Below, in pieces: positions 34,151 through 45,304 of a stretch of 64,000 nucleotides of DNA. The stretch covers positions 132,428,804 to 132,492,803 of the forward strand of contig NC_045429.1 of the NCBI RefSeq assembly GCF_902635505.1, written 5' to 3'. Positions within the stretch are counted from its first letter, which is position 1; every line of letters starts with the position of its first letter. The translations under genes were made by a program, and so were the position numbers. Origin of the DNA: Sarcophilus harrisii. Its lineage: Eukaryota; Chordata; Mammalia; Dasyuromorphia; Dasyuridae. A model generated the notes under the pieces. That model ran no database searches and was not told where the DNA came from. It worked only from the letters and a program-made list of their open reading frames with translations.

Positions 34151-35690
34151 TATAAACTGTCCCAAGAATTCTCAAATCCAATTATTGATAGGAATCAGAG
34201 ATTTACCTCCAATTAGTCATGATGCATGGTCAAGTGACAAAGGAAGTTGTTGGTTTTTTAAAAATGAGTTCTAGACTATATGAATGAGAATTGTCAAAGA
34301 CCTAGACAGAATAAAATCTAATCTGAAATAAGAATTTGGTTCGTGTTTCAGCCTAGTGTATTGCAATTTTGTAAATTTATATTAACAGAAGGTTTCATTG
34401 AAGAGCCATTATTGGAACTGATTAATTTCCTTCTGTTTTAGGAAAATCAATTGTGCCAAGCAACAGTTATTATCTGTTGGTCCTCGTAAGGCTTTTTATG
34501 CCTGAAGGGTCAGTTCCTTAATTTAAATAATAATTTTCTGTCTCTTATTGTTGCTATTAATGTGTCTTGCAATGTCATTATGTACCTTCCCCTCAAGTAA
34601 TGAATCTTTTAAAATCAATTAGTCTAGTCTCCTATGGGCTATGTCAGACCATCAAGTTTATTAAAATTCTGTTTAAATAAGAGTACATAGACCTTGAATT
34701 AGGAGCCCTGGGGGGCCTGGAGGTCTTAAAGGAATAAAATGAATGAAATTTAGTGCATAATCTTTGTGTCAAATATTTAGATTACTCTTCTTCCTTTCAG
34801 TTTCTCTTTTTGTTCTAAATATTAGAATTGTCAGATAATGGCTGGATAAGCAAATGTTAGAAAACTATAATAGTCATAATAGCAAAAATAGTAATATAGG
34901 AAAAATAAACTAAGAAAGGAAAATATGTGTAGAAGAAAAAATACAGCATAAGAAGGAGAAAAATGTAGCATAGGAAGTGAGTTAATTTACCAGTAAAGAA
35001 AGTTGTCTGATCCATAAGCACCCTCTCACATTATAATCACAAAAGAGATGTCTATTTTCATCATTTAAGGATCTGAAAGGATCTCACAAATCTTCTTCGA
35101 TTTACTAGATGAGCTTTGAGAGTTGCTGGGGCTAAAAAAATTATTACTTTCAGGTTGATCTGGTTTGCAGAGCTTTTCTGAATTCAACTATATTCCTTCT
35201 TAGATAAGAAATATCTAACTTAATAGAACCTACCAGAACTTAAATTCTGTTGACACATTTTTTAAGAATTCAGGTTCACTTTGACTTCATGATGAAGCCT
35301 CACAGTAGGAATTTTAATAGTAAGAAAGGGGGAAGAGATTTTTATAAGTGAAAAAAGGCACTTAAGGATAACTTAAGAAAATGATATTATTCAAAATATA
35401 CACCACTTTCTAGGTAGTTTTGAATTATCCTATTTAGACCATAAATCTCCCCAAACTACTGAGAGTTTAAGAAACATTTAAAAATAATTTTGAAATCTAT
35501 CATTGGTCTGAACAAGACAATTCAGTGACATTGTAGTCTTAGTTGAAAAGAAAAACAAAATCAAATGAGAAAAAAGACTCAATAACCTGAGGGCCCAAAA
35601 GATCCAATGATATGTTTTAAATGGGAAGGAATATTCAAAATTTGGTCACCTATGGCAAAGACCAAATGTGGAACTGACAACTACTGAAAT
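34150..35690. other. Unique, repeat-poor AT-rich DNA
   Basis: No named repeat recognised. 34390-34640 is rich in TTAATT/TAAT motifs and might be a conserved noncoding element; that is a guess from composition. Confidence 0.4.
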
Positions 35691-35699
35691 ACCAAATAC

Positions 35700-35775
35700 T
35701 CTCAAAACAAATGCTTATTTTTTATAAGCCTAGCACATAGTATGTGTTTAATAAATGTTGTTTGACTGACTTTCA
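35700..35775 (+). mobile_element. L2 3' terminus
   Basis: CCTAGCACATAGTATGTGTT and TAATAAATGTTGTTTGACTG. Confidence 0.6.
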
Positions 35776-36149
35776 TGTTCTGGGAAACAACCAATTTGTT
35801 AAGATCTCTTCATTAGCTAAGGACTCTCCTTTTGAGGCCATTGAGAGGAAAATTGGGTTTGTCAAGTTATTTGTGAACAGAAAGCTGTGATTACATTAGG
35901 AAATAAGTTTGAGGATTTTTTTTTTTTTTAAGATTAACCTGGCACCAGTTTTGAGATATAAGTAAGATAGGGCCTAAGGTGATTTGATAAAATTTTTATA
36001 TATCAGGAACATGTAAATTCACTGTGTACACATAGCATCACTAGTCCTTGGCACTGCATCTAAACTGCCACAAATAATGTCCTCATTTCACTGAAGTTTA
36101 ACCTTGCCTGAAGAACTTAATTACTTTGTAAACATCCTATAACTGTCCT

Positions 36150-36330
36150 TTTTTTTAATCATGAGATAGTCATATATAATTGCTATTCTATTACCAAGAA
36201 ACTGAATCCCTTAAATAAATAATATGACTTATTCAAAGTCAACCAATAAGACTGAGAGAGCTGGGAATGGAATCCAACACTATTGACTTCAGTGTTTTAA
36301 CTACTTCCATCCACTACATTTACGACCATA
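36150..36330 (-). mobile_element. MIR, antisense, diverged
   Basis: ACCAAGAAACTGAATCCCTT, CAAAGTCAACCAATAAGACT and GGAATGGAATCCAACACTAT in antisense MIR order. Confidence 0.5.
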
Positions 36331-36379
36331 TTAAAATAAACCTAAAACTTGAAAATGAAGATTTGTTTGCTTAAAAAAA

Positions 36380-36860
36380 AAAAAGTATAAAATTTACTCT
36401 TGAGGGTTAAAAGCAGGCGTGTGCTGGCAGTAGCCAGTATTGACTTCGGAGAGCCAATTTGCTTTATTTTTAGTGTATTTTCATCTTGAAAATTGGTAAA
36501 TGCTACAACTCAAGTCTTGATTTATTGTTTTATCGATTGTTTAGACTTAAGGCAATGATGGAGAAAAAATATTAACAATGCAGATAAAATTTTAAATTAA
36601 TGTTGTGTATACATTGTTTGATTTTTTTTCAAGCATCTGGTTGTTAAACATTTACCAGAAAACCCACAGAAAGATCAGGTTTTAGTCTTCTAGAATCCCA
36701 AGATCCACTTAAAAAAAATTTAAAGACAATGTAATTTGTGCTATATGTAAAATTTAAGCCAATCATGTGATCAAAAATTACATTTGAAATATATACCCCA
36801 TTGGTGGGGTTAGGAATAAGAATGTCTGACAGACTTTTGGGCTATACTAACACTAGGAGT
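36380..36860. other. Unique, repeat-poor DNA
   Basis: No repeat or gene recognised; relatively high sequence complexity for this window (AAGCAGGCGTGTGCTGGCAG near 36412). Confidence 0.4.
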
Positions 36861-37105
36861 AGGAGAAGCTAGGTGGTTGGTCAATACAGTGCCTGGAAGT
36901 CTTATCTTTCTGAGTTAAAATCTGTTCTCAAATACTTTCTAGCTATGTGAATCTAGGCAAGTCACTTAACCTTGTTCCCTCAGTTTCCTCCTCTGTCAAA
37001 TGAGCTGGAGAAGAAAATGGCAAACCACTCCAATATCTTTGCCAAGAAAATCCCAAATGGCATCATGGAGAGTCTACATGACTGGAAATGACTAAAACAA
37101 CAGCA
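36860..37105 (+). mobile_element. CORE SINE with RTE-like tail, full length, sense
   Basis: Head GAAGCTAGGTGGTTGGTCAA, core AGCTATGTGAATCTAGGCAA, AATGAGCTGGAGAAGAAAAT, then CACTCCAATATCTTTGCCAA and GACTGGAAATGACTAAAACA. Confidence 0.88.
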
Positions 37106-37264
37106 AACCAAAATATGTGGTGTAGAAGATGACAGGCTAGGAATTCAGTTATTTACTCTATCACTAATATGTTGGATGACTTTGGCAAATCAATTTGTGC
37201 CTCTGTTCCTCAAATTCTTTGTTTGCAAATGTCCTTTCCAGAATCTTGTGAATTTAATTTTAGG

Positions 37265-37390
37265 ATTATTGGATCATAGATTTAGAGCTGAAAGGGACTT
37301 TTGAGATCATTTGATCAACTCCAACATTTTACAGATGAGGCCCAGAGAATAAAATTACTTTCTTCAAATCATAGAGAAAATGATGAATTC
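37265..37390 (-). mobile_element. MIR-type SINE, antisense
   Basis: GGATCATAGATTTAGAGCTG, AGGGACTTTTGAGATCATTT and CATTTTACAGATGAGGCCCA. Confidence 0.7.
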
Positions 37391-37664
37391 AACCTCATAT
37401 CATAGTATCCAGAAATTTTCTTATCACTGTACTTTATCTTATTTTATTAGATTCCTTTTTCATTATTCCTCACAATTTTTCTTTTTTCCAATGGAAGAAA
37501 CTGATGTTGTTAGAAAAGAGTTTCTACAAGTAATACATTTGAGTTTGAAAAACAGTTATGAAATATAATAACTGTGTGAATATGGGAAAATCATTTATCT
37601 CTCTTCAGAACTTTACCCCAAAAGAGAATGTAAGTTTAAAATTGAAGTTCTCCCATAAGAAGTT

Positions 37665-37850
37665 ATTTTTATTTTTTTCTTTATTTGATATTTTTATTTT
37701 TCCCAATTATATGTAAAACAATTTTAAACATTTGTTTTTAAAACTTTGAATTCCAGATTCTCTCCCCTTCTCATTGAGAAGACACATATAAATAGCATTT
37801 TTAAAAAGAGAATTTTCTTCACATTATAACATCTCATTAACCTGCACTCT
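37665..37850 (-). mobile_element. L1 3' terminus, antisense
   Basis: CCCAATTATATGTAAAACAA and TTTTAAAACTTTGAATTCCA are the reverse complement of the L1 3' terminus seen in sense at 8680 and 55850. Confidence 0.65.
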
Positions 37851-38104
37851 GGAGACTCAAATTTCTTTTTTTTTTTTGTGGGACCCATTGGCACTAGTGA
37901 GCCTTTCTGTGTAGCAATTAGGACTATAGAATCAAAGCAAAACTATGATAGAATTAGAATTAAGATTCATCAGTTTCTTATCCTTCCCAAACAAGACATT
38001 CTATATAAAAGTCTTACAAGTAGTAGGAAAACTTTACTATTCTGTCTTTCTATATGCAGCATATCTTGGTTTGAGAAACAGTTAGGAAATATAAGAACAG
38101 TTGT

Positions 38105-38520
38105 AATGATATACTAAGAAACAATAAGCAGGTTGATTTTAGAAAAAAAAAACACGGAAAGATTTGCATGAAACAAAGAAGAATGAAATGACTAGAACTA
38201 AGAGAACATGTATACAGTAATAGCAAAATTGTTCGAAGTATAATTCTGAATGACTAAGCTAGTCTGAATATTATAACTATTCAAATCAACTGCAAAGGAC
38301 ATATGAAGGAAGATACTATCCACTCTCAGAGAAAGAACTGACAAATAGATGTATCCATATTATGGTTTTACATATATATATGTATATATATATATATGTA
38401 TATATATGTATATATGTGTATCTTTGTATATGTATGTGTGTGTCAATTGATGGTCTTTAGTGTGGGGGAGGGAAATAGTTTAAAACTTTAATAAAATTAA
38501 ATTTATATTTAAAAATAAAA
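38105..38520 (+). mobile_element. L1 3' end, sense
   Basis: AATAAGCAGGTTGATTTTAG, GAAAGATTTGCATGAAACAA and AGGAAGATACTATCCACTCT, a TATATG-rich tract (38369-38440), then GTGTGGGGGAGGGAAATAG and an A-rich end. Confidence 0.8.
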
Positions 38521-38569
38521 CAAGAAATGTAATAGTTGTATAAATATAAATGAACCATTTACCTCTCTC

Positions 38570-38690
38570 ATTTTTTTCTCATCTAAAAATGAGCTTACTA
38601 CTATTTGCACCATTTTTCTTCACAGGGTCATTGTGAAAATACTTTGCAAACCTTAAGGTGCTATATCAAAATGAGCTATTATTATTGAAT
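38570..38690 (+). mobile_element. MIR-type SINE 3' half, sense
   Basis: ATTTTTTTCTCATCTAAAAA, ACAGGGTCATTGTGAAAATA, TTTGCAAACCTTAAGGTGCT and ATGAGCTATTATTATT. Confidence 0.65.
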
Positions 38691-39144
38691 TACTATGTAC
38701 CAGCCTCTGTGCTAAGTTCTGCAGATACAATGAAAGGCAAAAAACACAGCTCTCAAGTTTACATTCTAATAGGGAAATGACATGCAAATAACTATGTACA
38801 CATATGATAAATTCAATTTAAGTGGAAGGAATCTTAGCCTATCAGAAAGGTCTCCTGCACAAGATAAGGTTTGAACTGAGCCTTAAAGGAAGTCATGGAA
38901 ACCAAGAGGTAGAGTTGAGGAGGCACAGCTGTGAAAATGGAACAGAGCTGGAAATTGGAGTGCTATGTGCAAGGAACAATTAGGTCAGGATAACTTGATT
39001 GTGGGTGTGTAAAGTATAAGAATATTGAAAGGTAGGAAGGAGTCTGATTGGGAAAGGCATTAATTGACAATCAGAGAATTTTATTTTTTTGTCCTGGAGG
39101 TAATAAGGAGCCACTAAAGTTTACCAAGTGGGCATAAGTTGTAA

Positions 39145-39255
39145 TTTGTTGTTGTTGAGTTATTTCAGTCACGTCCAACTCTTCATGACCACACTTGGGG
39201 TTTTCTTGGCAATGATACTGGAGTGGTTTGCCATTTCCTTTTCCAGTTCATGACT
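39145..39255 (-). mobile_element. SINE 3' half with RTE-like tail, in L2
   Basis: GTTGTTGTTGAGTTATTTCA, CACGTCCAACTCTTCATGAC, GGTTTTCTTGGCAATGATAC and TTGCCATTTCCTTTTCCAGT. Confidence 0.8.
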
Positions 39256-39429
39256 GAAAGTGAAGAATTAAGGATGACAGAGAGGTTGCGAGTTTCCCTA
39301 GCTAAAAGAATAGTGATGTCCTCATTATTAATAGGGAAGATTTTAGGGAAAAGATAATAATTCTGTTTTATACATGTTGAATTTGAGATGCCTATGGAAC
39401 ATCCAATTCAAGCTATCCAAGAAGCAATT

Positions 39430-39655
39430 AGGGAGGTTAGGTAGTGCAGTAGATAAAGTTCTGGGCCTGGATTTAGGTAAACCTGAGTACAAATATGGCC
39501 TCAGACACTTATTTGCTGTATGAGTCTGGGCAAGTCATTTAATTTTGTTTGCCTCAGTTTCTCATCTGTAAAATGAGCTGGAAAAGGACTTGGTCATTCA
39601 CTCCAATACCTTTGCCAAGAAAACCCCAAATGGAGAATCAGTGAGTGAATAAGAA
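39430..39655 (+). mobile_element. Full-length CORE SINE in L2, 12-bp TSD
   Basis: Head GGGAGGTTAGGTAGTGCAGT, AATATGGCCTCAGACACTTA, GTAAAATGAGCTGGAAAAGG and AAGAAAACCCCAAATGGAGA. CAAGAAGCAATT occurs at 39418-39429 and again at 39656-39667, a perfect target-site duplication in L2. Confidence 0.9.
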
Positions 39656-40999
39656 CAAGAAGCAATTGTTGATGCAGGATTGGAGATTAGAAGAGAGTTT
39701 AAGGCTGGATATACAGATTTGCATATCTGCAATAATATGATAGTTGAGTTCATGAGAGATCATGAGATCACTAAGACAATACTGAGGGAAAAGAAAAGAA
39801 AACCTAGGACAGAGCCTTGAGTGATAGCCATAAGTCATGGATATGACTTGGAAGACTATCCAACAAAGGAGTCTGAAAGGAAATGCTCAGATAAATAGGA
39901 AGAGAACAAGGAGAGAGCAATTATCAGGTTAATGTATGGAGAAGAGAATACCCAGGAGGAGCAGGTGATCACCAGTGTCAAAGGCCATCAAGAAGTCAAG
40001 AAGGATACAGACTTCTATGGAAAGGCCATTAGATTTGGCAATTAAGACATCATTGGAAAATATGGTAAAAGCAGTTTCAGTGGAGTGTTGAGGATGAATG
40101 CCAAAGTGAAGAGAATTTAGAAGTGAGTGAAAGAAGACAGGGAAGAATTAAATATAGACAACTTTCTTAACAAGTTTAGTGGAGAATAGGAGGTGAGCAG
40201 GGATAACTGGATCAAGTGAAAGTTTTTAAGGATGAAAGAAAGATAGACATATTAATAGGTAGCAGGGAAAGGAGAGATTGTAGATTTGAGATAAAGACAG
40301 ACAGAGGCAGAGAGATAGGGAGAAAGAGAAAGAGAGTGGTGATGGTGGGGAATCACTGAGGGACCAATCTGCTAGAGAAGTTGGAATAGAATGGCATCAC
40401 TTGTTTGTAATGAGAGGCAGGGATGAAGGAGGAGAAAATATAAGAAAAAAGAAGGATCTCTAAGCTAATGATCTCTCTTTTTTTTTTCAGTGATATATGA
40501 GACAAGGTTCTCTCTCAGCTGAAAGCTAGGAAGAAGCAATACCATAGAATACTTGAGACTCTGTGATCAGCAGAATAGGGAATCAACTGAAAAAATATTA
40601 AAGGATTGCCTTTCTACAGTGAAGGCCCTGTTGAGATTATGTAATATAAATATATAGGGGACCCAGTTAGTATGTGACTTTCTCCTACTCTGTTTAGCAT
40701 AATGCAAATAAAAGCAAAGGATTCGGATGATGGGAGTAATCTCAGATTGTGGTTTGGCAAGGCAGGATCAGTGATAGGACAAGGATATCAGGAATTTGAG
40801 TTGAATGAATTCTGAGATAATAAAGGAAGAATATTGTAACCAGAGGTGGGAGGAGAGTATAGCTAGGACAAGGATGATGTCCTGGGATAGAACTGAGAGG
40901 AAAGGTCACTGTGGCAATAAAAAATAGAGTTAGACGTTATAAGGCATGAGGAAAAATGAAATGATAAAGATTGTGAGCAAAGGAATTCCAGAGTTCATG

Positions 41000-41335
41000 A
41001 ACACAGAGTATATAATATAAATTATATTTTTACCCTTGGCAATTGATCTACACCCACAGAGCTACTGACAAAAATGAATTAAAAAAAGACTCTGATGCCC
41101 ATGAATAGTCAACTGATCATTCTTGAAAAACCTTTATAGCTGAAAATTCTGGACAGGCCAGTTTACTTAACAAGTCATGCATCTAGTAATGCTTGGCTTC
41201 CCTAGAATCAAGGTTCATTATAACTTCAAAACTTAAAGCATAACTAGTGTTCATGGTTTTAAAATTCTGTTTTTTAACACAGTGAGTTAATGGAAGTCCA
41301 ATATAAAATTTGATGTGTATGTCACATTCTGTTTT
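41000..41335. other. Unassigned AT-rich DNA
   Basis: No gene, RNA or named repeat seen. Confidence 0.4.
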
Positions 41336-41339
41336 TTCT

Positions 41340-42000
41340 ATCTTAATCTCTCACATATGCCCCCTTCTCTTCTCTGACTTACCATCTAGGTGAAATCCCT
41401 AATACCTCATATCTCAACCACTTCAAAATCCTGCTAGTTGGTTTCCTAGCAGACTTGATCACATCACATACATAATTCAATAAATTCTTTTGGTTTCTTA
41501 TTACATCAAGGACCAATATGAAATCCTCCGTTTAGCTTTTAAAGCCTCTCATAATATGCTTCCTTCCTATTTTTCTAATATTTTTATGCCTTACTCTGAT
41601 TTCTATATTTTATGATCCTTACTCTAGTGTCCTTAGAATTCTGTCCTCCTCACTGTTGCTTCCACAGGATACATCATCTCCTTACCAAATTTTCAGTCTC
41701 CCTGATGTCTGGAAGGAACTCTTTCCTCCTCTTCACCAATTTCTGGCTCCCTTCAAGTTTCAGTTAAAGTCTCTCCTTCAAGAAGCCCTTTCTAATGCTC
41801 CTTAAATATTAGTGCCTTCCCTCTAAGATCACCTCTAATTTGTTCTATATCATCGTTCGTAAATAGTTGTTTATGTGTTATCTCTCCCATTAGATTGGGA
41901 GCTGAGATTGGTTTGCTTTTTTTTTTTTTTTTTTTTTTTTTTTGCCTTTCTTTGTATCTTAAGACTGGGCACATAGTGGATCCTTTAATTATCATATTCT
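41340..42000 (+). mobile_element. L2 3' portion, sense
   Basis: TCACATATGCCCCCTTCTCT, TCCGTTTAGCTTTTAAAGCC, TCAAGAAGCCCTTTCTAATG, CTCTCCCATTAGATTGGGAG and GACTGGGCACATAGTGGATC. A run of about 25 T (41919-41943) interrupts the 3' end. Confidence 0.75.
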
Positions 42001-42049
42001 GGCTTACATTTCAGGAACCTTAAGAATTCGATTTATGTCTTTTTTCAGA

Positions 42050-43080
42050 ATATTATCATTACACTGTATCTTGTTATTTCTAAGTTAAATTCCTTCAGGT
42101 AGTTAATTGCTTATATACTGCAGCTTCTCCTCCCGAATCTCCTAGCCATCCCAGTTACTGTTTTTAATTTTCCCTCAGCTACTTGTGTCTGTGTGCACGT
42201 GTGTGCGTGTGTGTGCCCGCACGTGTGTGTCCACTGACATGAGAATTCATCTCTATGAAGAAACGTCTTTCACTGATGCAGGGGAATAGCTCTTATGTAC
42301 TCTATTTTAGAAAGTAGCCTAAAAGATTAAGTGCCTTAACAGTGGTCACATAGTCTCTGTTGGAATAGATCTTAAATCCAAGTTTTCCTCACAATAACTA
42401 ACTATACAGCATTGCCTCTCCGAAGCTACTTATTTAATGTTTTAAAAGACTAGAGAAAAAGTTTCTCGATATCACATTTAAGTAAATTAAGATAATAAAT
42501 TACTTGACAAATATAACTCTTAAGCATTCAGCCATGAGGTGTTCTCACTTTTTCTTTGGAAAACTACAGGCTGTTGGATTTTTTCCCCCCAATGGAATGC
42601 CATTGTTCTGGAATTGAAGTGTACAGTTTTGTGACATGTAAGTCGACCCAGGTACAGGTACAGCAAGCCCACAATGGTGAATGAATTCCCAGAACACTAG
42701 TGCATCATTAGTCATGTAGGTAGGTGGGTGGGGGTGGAGTGGAGAGAACCATCACTTGGGGCTAGAGAACCACAGCAACAAAAAGTAAATACTCTTTGTA
42801 ACGTAACGTAAGTTACAATATAACTTATTGTTATAAGAGTAAATAACAATATAACAACTTTCAGGATTTTCCAGGGACTTGGCTGTGCTCTGGATAATAC
42901 TGAGTATCTCACACTGAATAATACGAATGTATCTTGGCTCTCCCTTAGGGGTTAAACCTTAAAAAAAAAAAAAAAAAAGGAGGGGGGAACAGTTGGACGT
43001 AAACCCGTAAAAAGTTCTTGGGGATGTGGGGAGTGGGGACTAGCAATTGTGACAAAGTCTAGGGAAGAAGCAAAGACGGC
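42050..43080. other. Upstream flank of the CpG island
   Basis: A TG/CG-containing simple tract lies at 42185-42235 and a weak antisense MIR-like piece at about 42290-42425. The rest is unassigned. No gene seen. Confidence 0.4.
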
Positions 43081-43235
43081 CTTTAAAAGAAAGAAGGGGA
43101 GGGTGGGAGGGAAGACGGGAGGGAAGGAGGGGGAAATCTCTCCCAGAGTTTCAGAGATTTACTGGGAGGGAGGAGGTGAGTGAGAACTGCTCGAGCCAGA
43201 GGGAACACAGGGAGTTGTTTGTGCGAGGGAGGAGA

Positions 43236-43237
<2 letters not shown>

Positions 43238-43297
<60 letters not shown>
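43238..43297 (+). repeat. Uninterrupted poly-G tract, 60 bases
   Basis: Sixty consecutive G on the + strand sit about 130 bases upstream of the GC boxes, inside a purine-rich stretch (about 43080-43370). Such a tract could form G-quadruplex or triplex structures. It could also be inflated or invented by sequencing or assembly, because poly-G is a known failure mode. The long proline-rich reading frames on the minus strand here are translations of this run and are not genes. Confidence 0.9.
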
Positions 43298-43298
<1 letters not shown>

Positions 43299-43424
43299 AG
43301 GGTGTAGGAGAGAAAGGAGAGCGCGGGTGGAGGGTAAATGAGAAAGAGAGAGGGAGGGAAAGAGCTGGCCCAGAGTCAGCAGCCATATTGCCCGCACATG
43401 CACGCGCGCACACACCAGGAGAGA

Positions 43425-43449
43425 GGGGCGGGGCGGGGCGGGGCGGGGC
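43425..43449 (+). promoter_or_regulatory. Tandem GC boxes (SP1/KLF-type)
   Basis: Five head-to-tail GGGGC units make overlapping GGGGCGGGG boxes, the classic SP1/KLF target, just upstream of the inferred first exon. Binding is inferred from the motif only. Confidence 0.7.
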
Positions 43450-43454
43450 ACAGT

Positions 43455-43667
43455 ACTCACATCCACCCGCCCTCCCTCCAGTCAACCTGCCCCGGCCTTA
43501 GGGAGCCGAGTAGCTGGAGCTGGAGGGCTGAGAGTCGCACTGGCCCACTGACTGCCTGCCGAACGGAAGAGCGGAGGGCTGAGCTTGCATTACGCGGGTA
43601 GGACTGCTGCTCTGCTTCACTCTCGGGCGGCGGCGGCGGCGTGGGAGGGTGGGCTTGAACTTGCGAG
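43455..43667 (+). other. RDX: Inferred 5' untranslated exon 1
   Basis: The exon is supported by its 3' edge: GCGAG followed by GTAAGAG gives a near-consensus donor at 43668. It lies in the CpG island on the same strand as the coding exon at 45284. A second, weaker donor (GG then GTAGGA) lies at 43598 and could give a shorter exon. The left edge is a guess. The exon contains a short GGC run (43626-43640). It is taken as noncoding because the ERM start codon is in the next exon. Confidence 0.55.
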
Positions 43668-45283
43668 GTAAGAGTCTGGGGGTATGAGACCAGACCCTGC
43701 ACATCTCTTGGACTTCTCCCTTTCTCGCTCTTTTGGAGAGAGCACTGGCGACAGGTGTTCCTGGGGATTGGCAGTTACCCTCCGGGAGTGGAGTGAATGG
43801 AACTGGACGGGATGGGGGGAGTCAACATCTTCCAAAGTATCCCCTCGCCCATTCTAGGGGGGACACGCCAGAGAGTGTCCTCTTCCTTTCTGCCCTGCGG
43901 CCGCTGCCAGGTCCTCCCGACCCATCCACCCTTTAGGACCGAACCCAGCTTTCGCGAGTGATCATGGTCCTCATTTAGGTTTCTTTTCTTTTTCATAAAC
44001 TCTCCAATACATTTTACCCCCCTACCCCCGGCCGGGGGTCTTCTAAATAGGGACTCCCGTGGGCTCCCGGACAAAGTCTAGCCGCGTGCCTTTGGCATGG
44101 AAAGTTCTTATAGACGCCACCTTCTGTTTGACCTAAATAAATTACAGGTTACATCGGATTTTTTTTTTTGGGGGGGGTGTATTATTGGCGCTTTCTCATA
44201 ATGCCTACTTTAAATACTTTACCACCACCACCCCTTTTTTAAAAGTGAACCCTAAAAAAAGTTAACATTTATTTGTTAGCGTTACTTATCGGCGCTATTT
44301 GTTAAATATTTGTTTATCTCTCTCCCCCTCCCCATTCATCTTCCTCCCAGCTGCCTGGCTTTACAACATTTTGGCTTTCAATACTTAGGACGTCTATCTT
44401 TCCGTCCCTGCCTTTTCTCCTCCCTTCATTCTCCCATATTTTACCTTTCCTAGGAGTCTGCTTCAAAAATTGTTTCTTAAAGCATTTGTTGTGATTTAAA
44501 TCTTTGGACAAACGGTTGTTGGTTGAAGTGAAACTAAGAAAGTGACTAAGCTGCCTTGAAAACGAAAGACTTACTTTAAAAATCCCCTTCTGTCCTCCTC
44601 CTCTCTAATGTCAGTCCCTCCCTCTCCTCCTGCTTTCTCCTTCCCCTCCCTGGGAGAGGAGAGTTGAGTTTTTTCCCTCCAGACTTGGGACCATACTCCT
44701 TGGGAACCTTGACAAAAGCAATCCTACACCTGTCCTTGCCTTTATCCAGGGTCCTTAGAGAAAGCCACTTTGACACAGTTGCCCTAGAGCCAGACAAAGA
44801 GCGGGCAACAGGTTGGCACACCACTGATTATTTTTTCTCTCAACCTGCCCCCTTTTTCATCTTTCCTTCCTCCCTCTCCCCTTTGATTCAGTGATTCTTC
44901 CCTTGGGTCTGGAGAGATTGCCTGAGGGTGATTTTGGTTTGTTTTTTAAACATTTAACATTGTTTTTTAAAATGTTAACTTGTATTTTCTTTTAATTTTT
45001 GGTACTTTTGATTTTATGGGTGTGGTTAAGTAAATGACCTTCCTTGGTGAAGGCTGGGCTTTTCCTCTCTTCTTGGGTGAGGCATTAAAAAAACAACAAC
45101 AAAAAAAAAAAACGGTGGAGTTCCTCCATAATTACTGGTCTGGTGACTCATCCCCAGTTCCCCTGTTGGGCCTGTTTTTTAAAAACCCCAGCAGTCTTGG
45201 GACAGACTTCAGATCCCTGTAGTTTGTCTGTGGGAGAACGAAGGTCTTCTTTCCTTTGTAAACGGAACTTTCTTTCACTTTAG
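43668..45283 (+). other. RDX: Intron 1 (5' UTR intron)
   Basis: About 1.6 kb runs from the GTAAGA donor to a CTTTCTTTCACTTTAG acceptor. The first 300 bases remain CpG-rich; the rest is pyrimidine-rich unique sequence (for example 44580-44660 and 44840-44890). No recognisable transposable element was seen here, in contrast to both flanks. Open frames in it are short, lack any recognisable domain and reflect GC or pyrimidine bias. Confidence 0.55.
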
Positions 45284-45304
45284 GGAAAGAAGAGAGCTCC
45301 TTGC

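Larger units (their letters stand above)
38690..41000 (-). mobile_element. Long L2 LINE, antisense, carrying two SINEs
   Basis: Reverse-complement L2 is followed for about 2.3 kb: CCTCTGTGCTAAGTTCTGCA, GGAGGTAATAAGGAGCCACT, ACCTAGGACAGAGCCTTGAG, CAGTGTCAAAGGCCATCAAG, GGCCATTAGATTTGGCAATT, TCAGTGGAGTGTTGAGGATG and GTGAAGGCCCTGTTGAGATT. SINEs at 39145-39255 and 39430-39655 interrupt it. Frames are broken throughout. Confidence 0.75.
43380..43960 (+). promoter_or_regulatory. RDX: CpG-island promoter of an ERM-family gene
   Basis: This is the only stretch of the window with dense CpG and high GC; flanking DNA is AT-rich and CpG-poor. It holds five tandem GGGGC units (43425-43449), a CCATATT core resembling a YY1 site near 43384, a GGC run near 43626-43640 and a strong splice donor at 43668. 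No TATA box is evident, so dispersed initiation of housekeeping type is expected. The start site cannot be placed exactly; about 43450-43560 is an inference from the GC boxes upstream and the donor downstream. The assignment to an ERM gene rests on the coding exon 1.6 kb downstream on the same strand. Confidence 0.8.

Noticed and set aside
2100-42000. Moesin or another gene upstream of the CpG island
   Set aside because: No exon with conserved coding pattern and paired splice sites was found in this interval; Pro at codon 4 also excludes moesin for the gene that is present.
43083-43485. Long proline-rich open frames on the minus strand
   Set aside because: They are translations of the G60 run and the flanking purine tract; there is no domain, start context or splice support.
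43338-43601. Open frame on the + strand in the CpG island
   Set aside because: GC-rich random frame overlapping the promoter and untranslated exon; the ERM start lies downstream.
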